From JACMQX01 sp044225675 (GTDB lineage: Bacteria > Pseudomonadota > Gammaproteobacteria > Burkholderiales > Burkholderiaceae_C): DNA of 64,000 nt. Position 1 is the stretch's first letter. The number at the start of each line of letters is the position of its first letter. Below, in pieces: positions 8,589 to 16,994 of this stretch. The position numbers and the translations under genes were made by a program. The notes under the pieces are model-generated. The model did no database searches. It saw only the letters and a list, made by a program, of their open reading frames with translations, and was not told the origin of the DNA. The stretch is from assembly GCA_044225675.1 (NCBI GenBank), contig JBGAIH010000006.1, positions 102,887-166,886 on the forward strand, written 5' to 3'.

Positions 8589-9443
8589 CTATCGGGCGAT
8601 CAGGTCGTCACCGAACGGCTCGTCGCGCATGCGCAGGGCCGTCTTGAGTCCGTGTTCCATCGTGTTCCTGCGAAAGATCTCGCGGCTCGGCGACAGGTGG
8701 GCACGTGCATCCATCTCGGCGGCCAGTCGCTGCAGCGTCCGTCCGCCCATGAGTTCAATACCGAGATTGACGATGCGCTTGTTGGCAGACAGCAGGTCGC
8801 TGTCGATCAGGCTGATGCGATCGACGAGTGCTTCCACCTCCTGCTCCAGCTTGTCCGCCGACACGGCCTTGAGCGCCAGGCCGATGGCTGCGGCGTCCTT
8901 GCCCAGCATTGAGTCACCCGTCAACAGGAAGCGCTTGGCCCACTGCGGCCCGACGTGGTAGAGCCACATGTGGTTGGGGAGCGACCCATTGGCCCGCGCG
9001 GCAGGAAAGCCGAACCTCGCGTCCTCGCTGCAGATCACGATGTCGCACAGCAGCGCCAGATCCGTCCCGCCCGCGACGCAATGGCCGTGAACCTGGGCCA
9101 CGACCGGCTTGTGGATGTCGAACAAGGCCATGCGCATGCGCTGCACGCGCTCCAGGCGCCAGGCGTCGTCGTCGAAGCTGCGCCGTCCGCGGTGAAGCCC
9201 ATCGCCGGCCACCGCAGGTTTGTCGTACTGGCCCATGTCGTAGCCGGCGCAGAAAGCGGGACCGGCCCCCTTGAGGATCACGGCGCGCACGCGGGGGTCG
9301 TCATCGGCCGCCCAAAGCGCTGCCGACAACTCGGCGTGCATCGTGTCGTCGATGGCGTTGCGTTTGGCCGGGCGGTTGAGGGTGATCCTGGCCCTGCCGC
9401 GATCGACCTCGTACAGGATGTGCTGGTAGTGGGGGTCTGCCAT
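8589..9443 (-). CDS. Enoyl-CoA hydratase/isomerase (crotonase) family protein
   Basis: A 284-residue crotonase-fold protein. The oxyanion segment 'GAGPAFCAGYDMGQ' and 'GHCVAGGTDLALLCD' are clear. At the two positions that hold catalytic glutamates in true enoyl-CoA hydratase it has Asp ('GGTDLALL') and Ala ('FGFPAARAN'). Simple 2-enoyl-CoA hydration is therefore doubtful, and an isomerase, hydrolase or ring-opening role is possible. It begins the minus-strand operon that continues with Bug and three dehydrogenases. It is divergent from the acyl-CoA synthetase at 9619 across a region holding a perfect palindrome (9532-9548). A 64-base gap separates it from the Bug start. Confidence 0.85.
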   Translation of the reverse strand: MADPHYQHILYEVDRGRARITLNRPAKRNAIDDTMHAELSAALWAADDDPRVRAVILKGAGPAFCAGYDMGQYDKPAVAGDGLHRGRRSFDDDAWRLERVQRMRMALFDIHKPVVAQVHGHCVAGGTDLALLCDIVICSEDARFGFPAARANGSLPNHMWLYHVGPQWAKRFLLTGDSMLGKDAAAIGLALKAVSADKLEQEVEALVDRISLIDSDLLSANKRIVNLGIELMGGRTLQRLAAEMDARAHLSPSREIFRRNTMEHGLKTALRMRDEPFGDDLIAR

Positions 9444-9531
9444 ATCAAAACTTTCGATGCGGCACGCTGCACCGGTGCCTGCATGCAGTTTCCGCGCTCG
9501 CAGCCCCGCGCGGCAAGCAGCCGTCCAACGC

Positions 9532-9548
9532 CATAACCCGTGGTTATG
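9532..9548. promoter_or_regulatory. Perfect inverted repeat, LysR-type operator candidate
   Basis: CATAACC-CGT-GGTTATG is a 7-base perfect inverted repeat with a 3-base spacer. It contains ATAAC-N5-GTTAT, which fits the T-N11-A pattern of LysR-regulated promoters. It lies between the divergent crotonase (start 9443) and acyl-CoA synthetase (start 9619). The nearest LysR gene is at 12641-13588, so I infer control of both operons by that protein. Confidence 0.5.
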
Positions 9549-9618
9549 TGAGCACCCTCGCCCCTGTTCAGCGGCGCGACCCTGCTGCTAGCATGCCGCA
9601 AATTTCACAGGAAGCGAC

Positions 9619-11793
9619 ATGGCAAGCAGTGCAGGAGGCGCATCGCGCAGGCTTTACCGTCATGCGGATCTGGTTCGAACCCTGTCGCCCCGGTCCGTGG
9701 CCATCGTCGGAGCAAGCCCCAACCCGGATGCGCTTGCAAGTCACACGCTGCGCAACATGGCCGGCTTCGACGGCCGCATCCATCTGGTCAACCCGAAGTA
9801 CGACCGCATCGGGGAACAAGCTTGCTACGAGAGTCTCGCGATGCTGCCCGAGGTGCCCGACTGCGTGATCGTCGCGGTCGGACGCGATCTGGTCGAGCCC
9901 ATCGTGCAGGAGTGCGCCCGCCTGGGCGTGGGCGGCGTCGTCATCTTCGCATCGGGCTTCGCGGACACGGGGGTGCCGCAGTACGTCGAACTGCAGGAGC
10001 GCCTGGCCGGCATCGCGCGCACAACGGGCATGCCCATCATCGGCCCCAACGCAGTGGGCGTGGTCAACCACGTGCGCGGATTCGGCCTGTCGTTTGCTCC
10101 CGACCTCGTGTTCAGCCGCCCGAGCCCCACCTGCATCGGCCTCGTGAGCCAGTCCGGCGGCGTCGGCAACGGCCTCGCGCAGGCCGTGCACCATGGCACC
10201 GCCTTCAGCCACACCCTGTCGGCGGGAAACTCCTGTGACGTCGACATTGCCGACTACGTGAGCTACCTCGCACACGACCCGGCGTGCAAGTCGATCGCGC
10301 TCATCTTCGAGGGCACGGGCGATCCGCTGCGGCTGCTGGAGGCGGGCGAGATCGCCTGGGCCGCCGGCAAGCCGCTCGTGGTCTTCAAGCTGGCGCGCGG
10401 AGAACAAGGCGCCACGGCAGCCCTGTCGCACACCGGCTTCCTGTCCGGCTCCACGGCCGCCTACCGGGCAGCGTTCGAGCGCGTCGGCGCCATCATGGTC
10501 GACAGCTTCCATGCGCTCATCCAGACAGCCAGCTTCTTCGCCAAGGCCGGCCCTCCCGCGGCGCGGGGCGTTGCCGTGCTCGGGTCGTCGGGCGGTAACC
10601 TGGTGCTGGCGGTCGACGAGGCCGAGGCACGCGGCGTGGACCTGCCGCAGCCCACGGATGCCACGCGCGAGGCGCTGGCCCGCGTGTTGCCCGCGTTCTC
10701 CTCGCCACGCAACCCGTGCGACATCACCGGCGGCGGCTCGATGGGCGGCCGCGACCTCATGATGGAGGCCGCCACGCTGCTGCTCGACGACGCGCGGTAC
10801 GGCGCACTGTTGTATCCGTGGGGCTATGTGTCGGCGCAGCGGGGACGCGTGGTCGGCAAGCTCGGTGCGCTGGCCAGGGAGCGTGGCAAGACGGCCATTG
10901 TGGTGTGCACCGCGGGGTGGCTGGAAGGCCCGGGCGTCGCGGAGGCAGAGGCCAACCCCGACGTCTGCCTGTTCCATTCCATGGAAGCCTGCATGGCGGC
11001 CATCGTGGCCTGGCACGCCCGCGAAGCACGACGCAGCGCGCAAGCGGCACGGCAGCCCCACCGGCGTCTGGCCGATGCAGGCGCGCGGGACGCGGCCGCC
11101 GCCCTGCTGGACGCAGCACCCGGGCCGTCCCTCACCGAACGGGAGGCCAAGGCGGTCCTGTCCCTCTATGGCGCGCGCTGCGTCGGCGAAACCTTGGTGA
11201 CACGCGCGGAGGGTGCGGTGGCGGCAGCCGCGGCGCTGGGCCTGCCCGTGGTGCTGAAGGTCGAGTCCGCAGACATTGCGCACAAGAGTGATGCGGGCGC
11301 GGTTCGCCTGAATCTGCGTTCCGCCGAGGAGGTCGCGGCCGGCTTCGATGAAGTCCTCGCCAACGCCAGGTCCGCCTACCCCGAGGCCGCGATCAATGGC
11401 GTGGTGGTGCAGCCGATGATCGAAAGCGGCGTCGAGGTCCTGGTCGGTGCTCGCACCGATCCACAGTTCGGCGCCCTCATCGTCGTCGGGCTCGGCGGCA
11501 TCTTCGTCGAGCTGCTGCAGGACAGCGTTGTCGCGCTCGCGCCGGTTTCCACCAGCGAAGCCTTGGGCATGCTCGCCCGTCTGCGCGGTCAGGCGGTGCT
11601 CAAAGGCTTCCGAGGGTCGGCACCGGTCGACCTGGAGGCGCTGGCCGAAGTCGTAGCCCGGATATCGGAGCTTGCCGCCGACCACGCGCGGCGCATATCG
11701 GAACTCGACGTCAACCCGCTGATCTGCGCCGGCGCCACGATCACCGCCGTGGATGCACTCATCCTCAAGACGCCCGTGAATCACCCGCATTGA
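9619..11793 (+). CDS. NDP-forming acyl-CoA synthetase (acetate--CoA ligase family)
   Basis: A 724-residue fusion of both subunits of the ADP-forming acyl-CoA synthetase family. The CoA-binding Rossmann domain spans about residues 20-140 ('SVAIVGASPNPDALAS'). It is followed by succinyl-CoA-synthetase-like ligase domains. The phosphorylated histidine motif is 'LSHTGFLSGS' (His271), and the C-terminal ATP-grasp domain spans about residues 500-715 ('VVLKVESADIAHKSDAGAV'). It activates a carboxylic acid to its CoA thioester with ATP and phosphate. The ATG at 9619 has AGGAAG upstream. A crotonase follows after 22 bases. The operon appears to supply the substrate of the divergent dehydrogenase operon; the acid is unknown. 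Confidence 0.9.
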   Translation: MASSAGGASRRLYRHADLVRTLSPRSVAIVGASPNPDALASHTLRNMAGFDGRIHLVNPKYDRIGEQACYESLAMLPEVPDCVIVAVGRDLVEPIVQECARLGVGGVVIFASGFADTGVPQYVELQERLAGIARTTGMPIIGPNAVGVVNHVRGFGLSFAPDLVFSRPSPTCIGLVSQSGGVGNGLAQAVHHGTAFSHTLSAGNSCDVDIADYVSYLAHDPACKSIALIFEGTGDPLRLLEAGEIAWAAGKPLVVFKLARGEQGATAALSHTGFLSGSTAAYRAAFERVGAIMVDSFHALIQTASFFAKAGPPAARGVAVLGSSGGNLVLAVDEAEARGVDLPQPTDATREALARVLPAFSSPRNPCDITGGGSMGGRDLMMEAATLLLDDARYGALLYPWGYVSAQRGRVVGKLGALARERGKTAIVVCTAGWLEGPGVAEAEANPDVCLFHSMEACMAAIVAWHAREARRSAQAARQPHRRLADAGARDAAAALLDAAPGPSLTEREAKAVLSLYGARCVGETLVTRAEGAVAAAAALGLPVVLKVESADIAHKSDAGAVRLNLRSAEEVAAGFDEVLANARSAYPEAAINGVVVQPMIESGVEVLVGARTDPQFGALIVVGLGGIFVELLQDSVVALAPVSTSEALGMLARLRGQAVLKGFRGSAPVDLEALAEVVARISELAADHARRISELDVNPLICAGATITAVDALILKTPVNHPH

Positions 11794-11815
11794 ACGCACG
11801 AAGCAGGACCCGAGC

Positions 11816-12610
11816 ATGTACGAACACTATCGCCATCTGCGCATCCGGCGGCGCGGCAAGATCCTTGTCATCGCCATGGACAATCCGCCGCTCAACACCG
11901 TCACACAGGAGATGCATGAGGAGCTGTCGCGTGTGTTCTTCGACGCCGACCGGGACCCGGACGCATCGGTCATCATTCTCACGGGCGCTGGCGACGCATT
12001 CACCGCCGGCGGCGACATCAAGGGAATGCGCGAGCGGCTGGACACGGGTGCCTTCGACAAGACGGTGCAGCTGATGCACGAGCAACGAGAAATCGTGCGC
12101 GGCTTGCTGAACCTGGGCAAGCCGGTGATCGCGCGAATCAATGGTGATGCCTATGGCGTGGGCGCGGTGCTTGCCACCTTCAGTGACATTTCCGTCATGC
12201 TGGACACGGCCCGGATTGCCGACACACACGTCAAGGTCGGCCTGGGCGCGGGTGATGGCTGCTCGCTCATCTGGCCCCTGCTCATGGGCTTCAACAAGGC
12301 ACGGCAGTACCTCTTCACGGGCGACGCACTGACCGGCACCGAAGCGGCCGAACTCGGACTCGTCAACCTGGCGGTGCCCGCCGCGCAGCTCGACGCGAAG
12401 GTCGACCAACTGGCCGACCGGTTGGCGGGCGGCGCGACGCTGGCCATCAACGCCACCAAGCGCTCGGTCAATCTGGTCCTGAAGAAGCTGCTGGAGGACG
12501 CCATCGATGCGCATCTCGGCCTGGAAACCTATACCTTCTTCTCCCGTGACCACGCCGAGGCCGTGCGTGCATTCAGCGAAAAACGAAAACCCGTATTCCG
12601 TGGCGATTGA
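11816..12610 (+). CDS. Enoyl-CoA hydratase/isomerase (crotonase) family protein
   Basis: A 264-residue crotonase-fold protein with the oxyanion segment 'GAGDAFTAGGDIKGM'. At the hydratase glutamate positions it has Val ('GVGAVLATFSD') and His ('DTHVKVGLGAGDG'). It belongs to a subgroup seen in degradation clusters that lacks the classical acid/base pair, so hydratase activity is not assured. It lies 22 bases after the acyl-CoA synthetase and should share its promoter. The gene converges on the LysR gene with 30 bases between the stop codons. Possible alternative roles are double-bond isomerase or CoA-thioester hydrolase. Confidence 0.85.
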   Translation: MYEHYRHLRIRRRGKILVIAMDNPPLNTVTQEMHEELSRVFFDADRDPDASVIILTGAGDAFTAGGDIKGMRERLDTGAFDKTVQLMHEQREIVRGLLNLGKPVIARINGDAYGVGAVLATFSDISVMLDTARIADTHVKVGLGAGDGCSLIWPLLMGFNKARQYLFTGDALTGTEAAELGLVNLAVPAAQLDAKVDQLADRLAGGATLAINATKRSVNLVLKKLLEDAIDAHLGLETYTFFSRDHAEAVRAFSEKRKPVFRGD

Positions 12611-12640
12611 AGCCTGTCAGGCCGCCCCCCGGCAAGCGCG

Positions 12641-13588
12641 TCAACCAGCGCGTTTGCCGCGCTGCGCCAGCGGCAGCGTGACCCGCAAGCCGACGTTGGC
12701 CACGTGCGCGGCCAAGCTGTGCGCCGGCGCGGCGCGTTCGGCCGGCCACTTCGACGATGTCGCATGGTGGGCGGCGATCTCCCGCTCGAACAGCGGCGAC
12801 GAGAAAGCCAGCGTCTGCAGGACGCCGTCCTCGATTCCGTCGGTCACGGTGTGGCGCGGAAGGATGGCGAGCGTGTCGCTGCGTCGGACGCTCGCGATCA
12901 GGAACGACATGCAGCTCGACTCGGTGCTGGTCGGCGGGACCGGTGCGCCCGCCCTTTTGAACAGCTGCTCGATGAGCGGCCCGTTGAGGCGCGGAAAACT
13001 CCAGCAGATCCACGGATACCGGCCCAGTTCCTCGATGGTGACGGATTTGCCGCCACCGAGCGGATGGCCCGCGCGCGCAACGATGGAGAAACGATCCCGA
13101 AAGAGCCGCGTCTGTGTAAACCGCGCATTGGCCGCGCGCGCTTCGGCGCGCCCGATGGCGACGTCGATCTGTCCGTACTCGAGGCTGACCATGAGCTCGG
13201 CGTGGGACTTCTCGACGATGGAAATCGGCTGGTCCGGGAAGTCCTGCCGCCAGGCGTGGACTGCGGGGGTGATCACGCCGCTCATCAGGCTCGGCAGAGC
13301 GCCTACCGACAGGATGGGCTTGGTGCTGCGCGAGATGCGGCGCAGGTCGTCACTGGCGATCTGCAGCTCGGTCATCACGTTGCGCGCGTGGTCGAAGAGA
13401 CGGCGTCCGGCGGTCGTCGCCCGCACGCCCCCGCTCGAACGTTGCAGAAGCGGCACCCCGACCTCCTGCTCCAGCACCCGTACGACCTTCGACAGCGCGG
13501 GCTGCGTGACACCCAGTCTCTGGGCCGCCTGGGTCAGGCTGGCGCACTCGACGATGGTGCGAAAGTATCCGAGCTGTCTCGAGTTCAT
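12641..13588 (-). CDS. LysR-family transcriptional regulator
   Basis: A 315-residue LysR protein. The DNA-binding domain begins MNSRQLGYFRTIVECASLTQ with recognition helix 'VTQPALSKVVRVLEQE', and the effector domain follows from about residue 90. The ATG at 13588 fits the family start; an in-frame TTG at 13612 would add eight residues but overlaps the start of the divergent crotonase gene. The protein is encoded between two crotonase genes and is the best candidate to bind the palindrome at 9532-9548. Autoregulation from the very short divergent region (23 bases between the start codons) would need operators inside the coding sequences. Confidence 0.9.
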   Translation of the reverse strand: MNSRQLGYFRTIVECASLTQAAQRLGVTQPALSKVVRVLEQEVGVPLLQRSSGGVRATTAGRRLFDHARNVMTELQIASDDLRRISRSTKPILSVGALPSLMSGVITPAVHAWRQDFPDQPISIVEKSHAELMVSLEYGQIDVAIGRAEARAANARFTQTRLFRDRFSIVARAGHPLGGGKSVTIEELGRYPWICWSFPRLNGPLIEQLFKRAGAPVPPTSTESSCMSFLIASVRRSDTLAILPRHTVTDGIEDGVLQTLAFSSPLFEREIAAHHATSSKWPAERAAPAHSLAAHVANVGLRVTLPLAQRGKRAG

Positions 13589-13611
13589 CGACTTCTCAGT
13601 GAGGGCCAACA

Positions 13612-14430
13612 ATGATATCTGAAGGTCAAGCGAAGCAGGATCAGCCCCTCGTCACACAGGTCATGTCGCAGGGGCTCTTGACGCTCACCCTCGATCGGCC
13701 CGAGCGCCGCAATGCCCTCTCGCGCGACATGGCCGAGCAGCTTTTGGCGGCACTCGAAGCGGCGGCATCGGACGAAGCCGTGCGCGCGGTGCTGCTGCGG
13801 GGCGCCGGCGGACACTTCTGTGTCGGCGGAGACGTCAAAGCCATGGTGGCGAAATCGGCGCAGCCGGTGGATGTGCAAACACGGGCCCGTGACCTGCGCC
13901 GGCGGACAGAGGCCGTGCGCTGGCTGCGCGAAATGCCGAAGCCGACCGTGGCCTGCGTGACCGGCTCCGCCGCGGGCGCGGGTCTGGCCTTGGCGCTGGC
14001 CTGCGATTTCCGGTTCATCGCCGACAGCGCCACCTTGACGACGGCCTTCGCCCGGATCGGCGTCTCGGGCGACTATGGATGCAGCTACCTTCTGACCCAG
14101 CTCACCGGCAGCGCTCGGGCACGAGAACTCATGATGCTGTCCCCGCGTTTCAGCGGCGAGGATGCCGGGCGGTATGGGCTGGCTACCCAGGTGCTGCCGC
14201 AGGCGCAGATCGAGGAGGCCGCCCGGCATTTCGCCGCCGGGCTCGCTGCCGGTCCGTCCGTCGCGCTGGGCGCGATGAAGGCGAACCTCAATCTTGCGCT
14301 GGAGGGCACCATGGCGGAGTGCCTCGACGCGGAGGCACCTCGGCATCTGGAGTGCTTCAAGACCGACGATCACAAGGAAAGCGTGCTGGCGTTCACGCAG
14401 AAGCGTGCGCCAGTGCTGTTCGGTCGCTGA
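13612..14430 (+). CDS. Enoyl-CoA hydratase/isomerase family protein, PaaG-like
   Basis: A 272-residue crotonase-fold protein with 'GAGGHFCVGGDVKAM' as oxyanion segment and 'AGAGLALALACDFRFIAD' at the first active-site region. The glutamate positions are Ala, while an aspartate is present in 'IGVSGDYGCSY', as in PaaG-type 2,3-enoyl-CoA isomerases. I therefore favour isomerisation over hydration. The gene starts 23 bases from the divergent LysR start, a usual sign of a regulated target. It converges with the Nudix gene downstream. No further genes follow in the same direction, so it is probably monocistronic. Confidence 0.85.
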   Translation: MISEGQAKQDQPLVTQVMSQGLLTLTLDRPERRNALSRDMAEQLLAALEAAASDEAVRAVLLRGAGGHFCVGGDVKAMVAKSAQPVDVQTRARDLRRRTEAVRWLREMPKPTVACVTGSAAGAGLALALACDFRFIADSATLTTAFARIGVSGDYGCSYLLTQLTGSARARELMMLSPRFSGEDAGRYGLATQVLPQAQIEEAARHFAAGLAAGPSVALGAMKANLNLALEGTMAECLDAEAPRHLECFKTDDHKESVLAFTQKRAPVLFGR

Positions 14431-14513
14431 GCGTGAGCCGCGGGAAGCTCCTGCATCTCCTCGTTCGCCGAAATCGTCACATCCATGCATTCGCTCTATC
14501 CCGCAGCAGCCCT

Positions 14514-15611
14514 TCACCCCACCCCATCAACCCGCTCCCCCACCAACCTCACATGCCCCCGCCCCGGCAACACAAACTCGATACCGCGTTCCCGGCACAG
14601 CGCGAGCAGTTGCGCGTCGGGCTCGACGCCCGGACCGGTGATGAGGACGCCGTCGTCCTCCAGCAGCAGCGCCGCCGTGCCGCCCAGGTCCACCGGCCGG
14701 GCCAGGCCGGCCTCGACCTCGTAGGTGTGGGTGCCGTCGGGCGCGGTCCGGCGCGCGACGCCCTTCATCAGCGGCACCGGCTGGCCGACCGGGAATTCGA
14801 GCGGCGGCACGGCCTCGCCGTTCGGCGCGATCAGGGCGACCTCGCCATAGCCTTCGTCCTGGCTGGTCAGGCGTACGACTTCGCCGGCCCGCGTGGCCGA
14901 ACGCGTCTCGTTGTGCCAGAGCGGCGACTCGGCCGCGCATGCGGCAAGGACCTCGTCCACGCTGGCGTGCGCGGCCAGCAGCTCCAGCGTGCGGATGGTC
15001 GGGAAGATCATGAAGAAGCGGCCCGCGCGGTGCCGCGCCAGCGCCTCGGCCGGGCGCACCCAGACCGGCTCGAACTGCTCGCGGTCGTCGGCCACCGGCT
15101 CCTGGCCTCCCGGCATGCGCGCGACGAAGAAGGCAGTGTCGAAACGCTTGGGGTTGTTCGGGTCGGCGATCCATCGCGCGAAGTGGCGCAGCCCGTCGGC
15201 AGCCAGCGTCAGGCCGCGCGCCGCGCATTGCGAGGCGAAGCTCTGCCCCGGCGGCGGCACGCGGTCGAGCGCGGCCACGTCCGACGCATCGGCGGGCGTG
15301 CCGTCGGGCCGCCAGGCCAGCAGCACGCCCATTTCCTCGAAGCATTCGCGGATGGCGGCCACTGCCTGCGTCAGCGCCAGGCCCCCCTGCCCCGCGCGGT
15401 GGCGGGTGATGCCGTGCGCGCCCGCGTCCGCGGCATCGAGCGCGCCGCCGGGAAACACGTAGGCGCCGGCGGCGAAGTTGGCGGCGTCGGCACGCCGCGT
15501 CATCAGCACCTCGGGGCCGTCGGGCGCGTCGCGCAGCAGCAGCAGGGTGGCTGCCGGCCGGGCCGGCTTGACCTCGCGGGCGGGATAAAGGCGCTGGCTC
15601 GGGCGGACCAT
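14514..15611 (-). CDS. Nudix hydrolase, NUDT19/CoA-diphosphatase-like
   Basis: A 365-residue protein beginning MVRPSQRLYPAREVKPARPA. The Nudix box is split: 'AYVFPGGALDAAD' and, after an insertion, 'AIRECFEEMGVLL', which supplies the metal-binding REXXEEXG core. The long length and inserted box resemble NUDT7/NUDT19 enzymes, which cleave CoA and acyl-CoA diphosphates to 4'-phosphopantetheine derivatives. It lies 20 bases downstream of an acyl-CoA dehydrogenase on the same strand. A role in trimming CoA pools during heavy acyl-CoA flux is my inference. The open frame continues upstream to 15803, but that part overlaps the dehydrogenase and shows no domain, so I start at the ATG at 15611. Confidence 0.85.
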   Translation of the reverse strand: MVRPSQRLYPAREVKPARPAATLLLLRDAPDGPEVLMTRRADAANFAAGAYVFPGGALDAADAGAHGITRHRAGQGGLALTQAVAAIRECFEEMGVLLAWRPDGTPADASDVAALDRVPPPGQSFASQCAARGLTLAADGLRHFARWIADPNNPKRFDTAFFVARMPGGQEPVADDREQFEPVWVRPAEALARHRAGRFFMIFPTIRTLELLAAHASVDEVLAACAAESPLWHNETRSATRAGEVVRLTSQDEGYGEVALIAPNGEAVPPLEFPVGQPVPLMKGVARRTAPDGTHTYEVEAGLARPVDLGGTAALLLEDDGVLITGPGVEPDAQLLALCRERGIEFVLPGRGHVRLVGERVDGVG

Positions 15612-15631
15612 GGGCGTCGTGCGGCGGCCGC

Positions 15632-16780
15632 TCAGTGGAAGCCGACGATCGCCTTGCCCAGGATCTCCCGCGCGATGATGATGCGCTGGATCTGGCTCGT
15701 GCCCTCGCCGATCTGGTACATCTTGGCGTCGCGGTAATAGCGCTCCACCGGAAAGTCGCGCAGGTAGCCGTAGCCGCCGAGGATCTCGATGGCCTTGTCG
15801 CACACGCGCAGGCTGGCTTCGGCCGCGAAGTATTTGGCCATCGCCGCTTCGGCCTTGATCGGCATGCCCGCGTCGTACATGCGCGCGACGTTGTAGGTCA
15901 TGAGCCGCGCGGCCTCGATGTCGGTGGCCATCTCGGCGAGCTGGAAATGGATGCCCTGGAAGGCCCCGATCGGCTTGCCGAACTGCGTGCGCTCCTTCGA
16001 ATACGCGACCGCCGCCTCATAGCCCGCCTGCGCCAGGCCCGTGGACAGCGCCGCCACGTTGACGCGGCCCTTGTCGAGCGTGCGCGCGAACTTGCGAAAG
16101 CCCGTGCCTTCCTCGCCGACCATGTTGTCTGCGGGGACCTTCACGTCCTGGAAGTACAGCGTGCTCGTGGGCGAGGCGTGCACGCCCATCTTCCGGTCGG
16201 GCGGGCCGATTTCAAAGCCGGGCATGCCGCGCTCCAGGATGAAGGCCGTCACGCCGCCCGGCGTCTTCGCGGTGATGACGAAGGTGTCGGCCACGTAGCC
16301 GTTGGTGTTGAAGGCCTTGGAGCCCGTGATGTGCCAGAAGCCGTCGCGCAGTTCCGCGCGGGTGCCGGGCGCACCGGCGTTGGAGCCGCCGCCCGGCTCG
16401 GTCAGGCCGAAGGCGCCGATCTTGCGCCCCGAGGTGAGGTCCGGCAGGTACCGGGCGCGCTGCGCCTCGGAGCCGAACTCGCTGATCACGGTGGACGCCA
16501 GGCCGATGTGCGCGTTGTAGGAGCTGCCGATGGCGCCCGAGGCCTTGGAGATCTCCTCCAGCACGATGACCTGCGACACGAGGTCAAGCCCGCCGCCGCC
16601 ATGCTCGGTGCGGCTGGAGATGCCCATGTAGCCCAGCTCGCCGAGCTGGCGGAACACGGCCGTGGGGAACTCCCCGCTCTCGTCGATGGTGCCGGCAATC
16701 GGCACGATGGCCTCCGCGCAGAAGCGGCGGATGTTGTCCTGGATGGCGAGCTGGTCTTCGGTCAGGAAGTACTTGTTCAT
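15632..16780 (-). CDS. Acyl-CoA dehydrogenase, short/branched-chain type
   Basis: A 382-residue acyl-CoA dehydrogenase closely matching the soluble short- and branched-chain family. It has '[20 protein letters not shown]', the FAD segment '[15 protein letters not shown]', the arginine helix '[20 protein letters not shown]' and the C-terminal '[10 protein letters not shown]' with catalytic Glu359 intact. It should introduce a 2,3 double bond into an acyl-CoA and pass electrons to ETF. It is divergent from another intact dehydrogenase at 16995 across a 214-base region rich in AATGAAAT repeats. It is followed 20 bases on by the Nudix hydrolase. Confidence 0.92.
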   Translation of the reverse strand: MNKYFLTEDQLAIQDNIRRFCAEAIVPIAGTIDESGEFPTAVFRQLGELGYMGISSRTEHGGGGLDLVSQVIVLEEISKASGAIGSSYNAHIGLASTVISEFGSEAQRARYLPDLTSGRKIGAFGLTEPGGGSNAGAPGTRAELRDGFWHITGSKAFNTNGYVADTFVITAKTPGGVTAFILERGMPGFEIGPPDRKMGVHASPTSTLYFQDVKVPADNMVGEEGTGFRKFARTLDKGRVNVAALSTGLAQAGYEAAVAYSKERTQFGKPIGAFQGIHFQLAEMATDIEAARLMTYNVARMYDAGMPIKAEAAMAKYFAAEASLRVCDKAIEILGGYGYLRDFPVERYYRDAKMYQIGEGTSQIQRIIIAREILGKAIVGFH

Positions 16781-16815
16781 AAGGGTTTGCCTGATGGCGC
16801 AAAGGCGCCATTTCG

Positions 16816-16830
16816 GGGCGGAATCCGCCC
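16816..16830. promoter_or_regulatory. Inverted repeat in the leader of the minus-strand dehydrogenase gene
   Basis: GGGCGGA-A-TCCGCCC is a 7-base perfect inverted repeat around a single base. It lies 36 bases upstream of the minus-strand start codon at 16780. A second small hairpin, TGGCGC-AAAG-GCGCCA, is at 16795-16810. They could be an operator or a leader hairpin; their GC content contrasts with the AT-rich DNA next to them. Confidence 0.35.
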
Positions 16831-16840
16831 TCTCTTCGTA

Positions 16841-16930
16841 AATGAAATGAGAAATGAAAGAGTGAAATGTAAAGGCAACTCAGTATCGCATCAATGCAAT
16901 GAAATATGATTGCCAAAAATGAAATGAAAC
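16841..16930. repeat. Cluster of AATGAAA(T/G/C) repeats in a divergent promoter region
   Basis: AATGAAAT occurs exactly at 16841-16848, 16898-16905 and 16918-16925. Close variants lie at 16853-16860 (AATGAAAG), 16861-16868 (AGTGAAAT) and 16923-16930 (AATGAAAC). The copies are in one orientation and surround the proposed promoter elements of the dehydrogenase at 16995. The arrangement suggests cooperative binding by a regulator. Single AATGAAAT copies also lie upstream of 30660 and 36421. Confidence 0.45.
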
Positions 16931-16939
16931 AGCTATGAT
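16910..16939 (+). promoter_or_regulatory. Sigma-70-type promoter of the 13-gene catabolic run
   Basis: TTGCCA at 16910-16915 and TATGAT at 16934-16939 each match consensus in five of six positions and are 18 bases apart. The spacer contains two AATGAAA repeats. The predicted start near 16946 leaves a leader of about 50 bases before the Shine-Dalgarno at 16984. Confidence 0.55.
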
Positions 16940-16983
16940 GGCGGCGCCGGCAAGGCAGACAGAGGCCCCGTGGGAAACCGGCG

Positions 16984-16990
16984 AAGGAGA
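16984..16990 (+). promoter_or_regulatory. Shine-Dalgarno site that selects a TTG start
   Basis: AAGGAGA ends 4 bases before a TTG codon at 16995, in frame with the dehydrogenase. The first in-frame ATG upstream (16935) overlaps the -10 element, and the next ATG downstream (17007) is 16 bases from this site. TTG at 16995 is therefore the best start. Confidence 0.55.
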
Positions 16991-16994
16991 CAGA

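Noticed and set aside
13589..13612. TTG at 13612 as the start of the second LysR gene
   Set aside because: The ATG at 13588 gives the usual LysR N terminus, and the longer version would overlap the divergent start codon without an evident ribosome site.
16935..16994. ATG at 16935 as start of the dehydrogenase
   Set aside because: It overlaps the predicted -10 element and would add a leader with no similarity to the family; AAGGAGA plus TTG at 16995 fits better.
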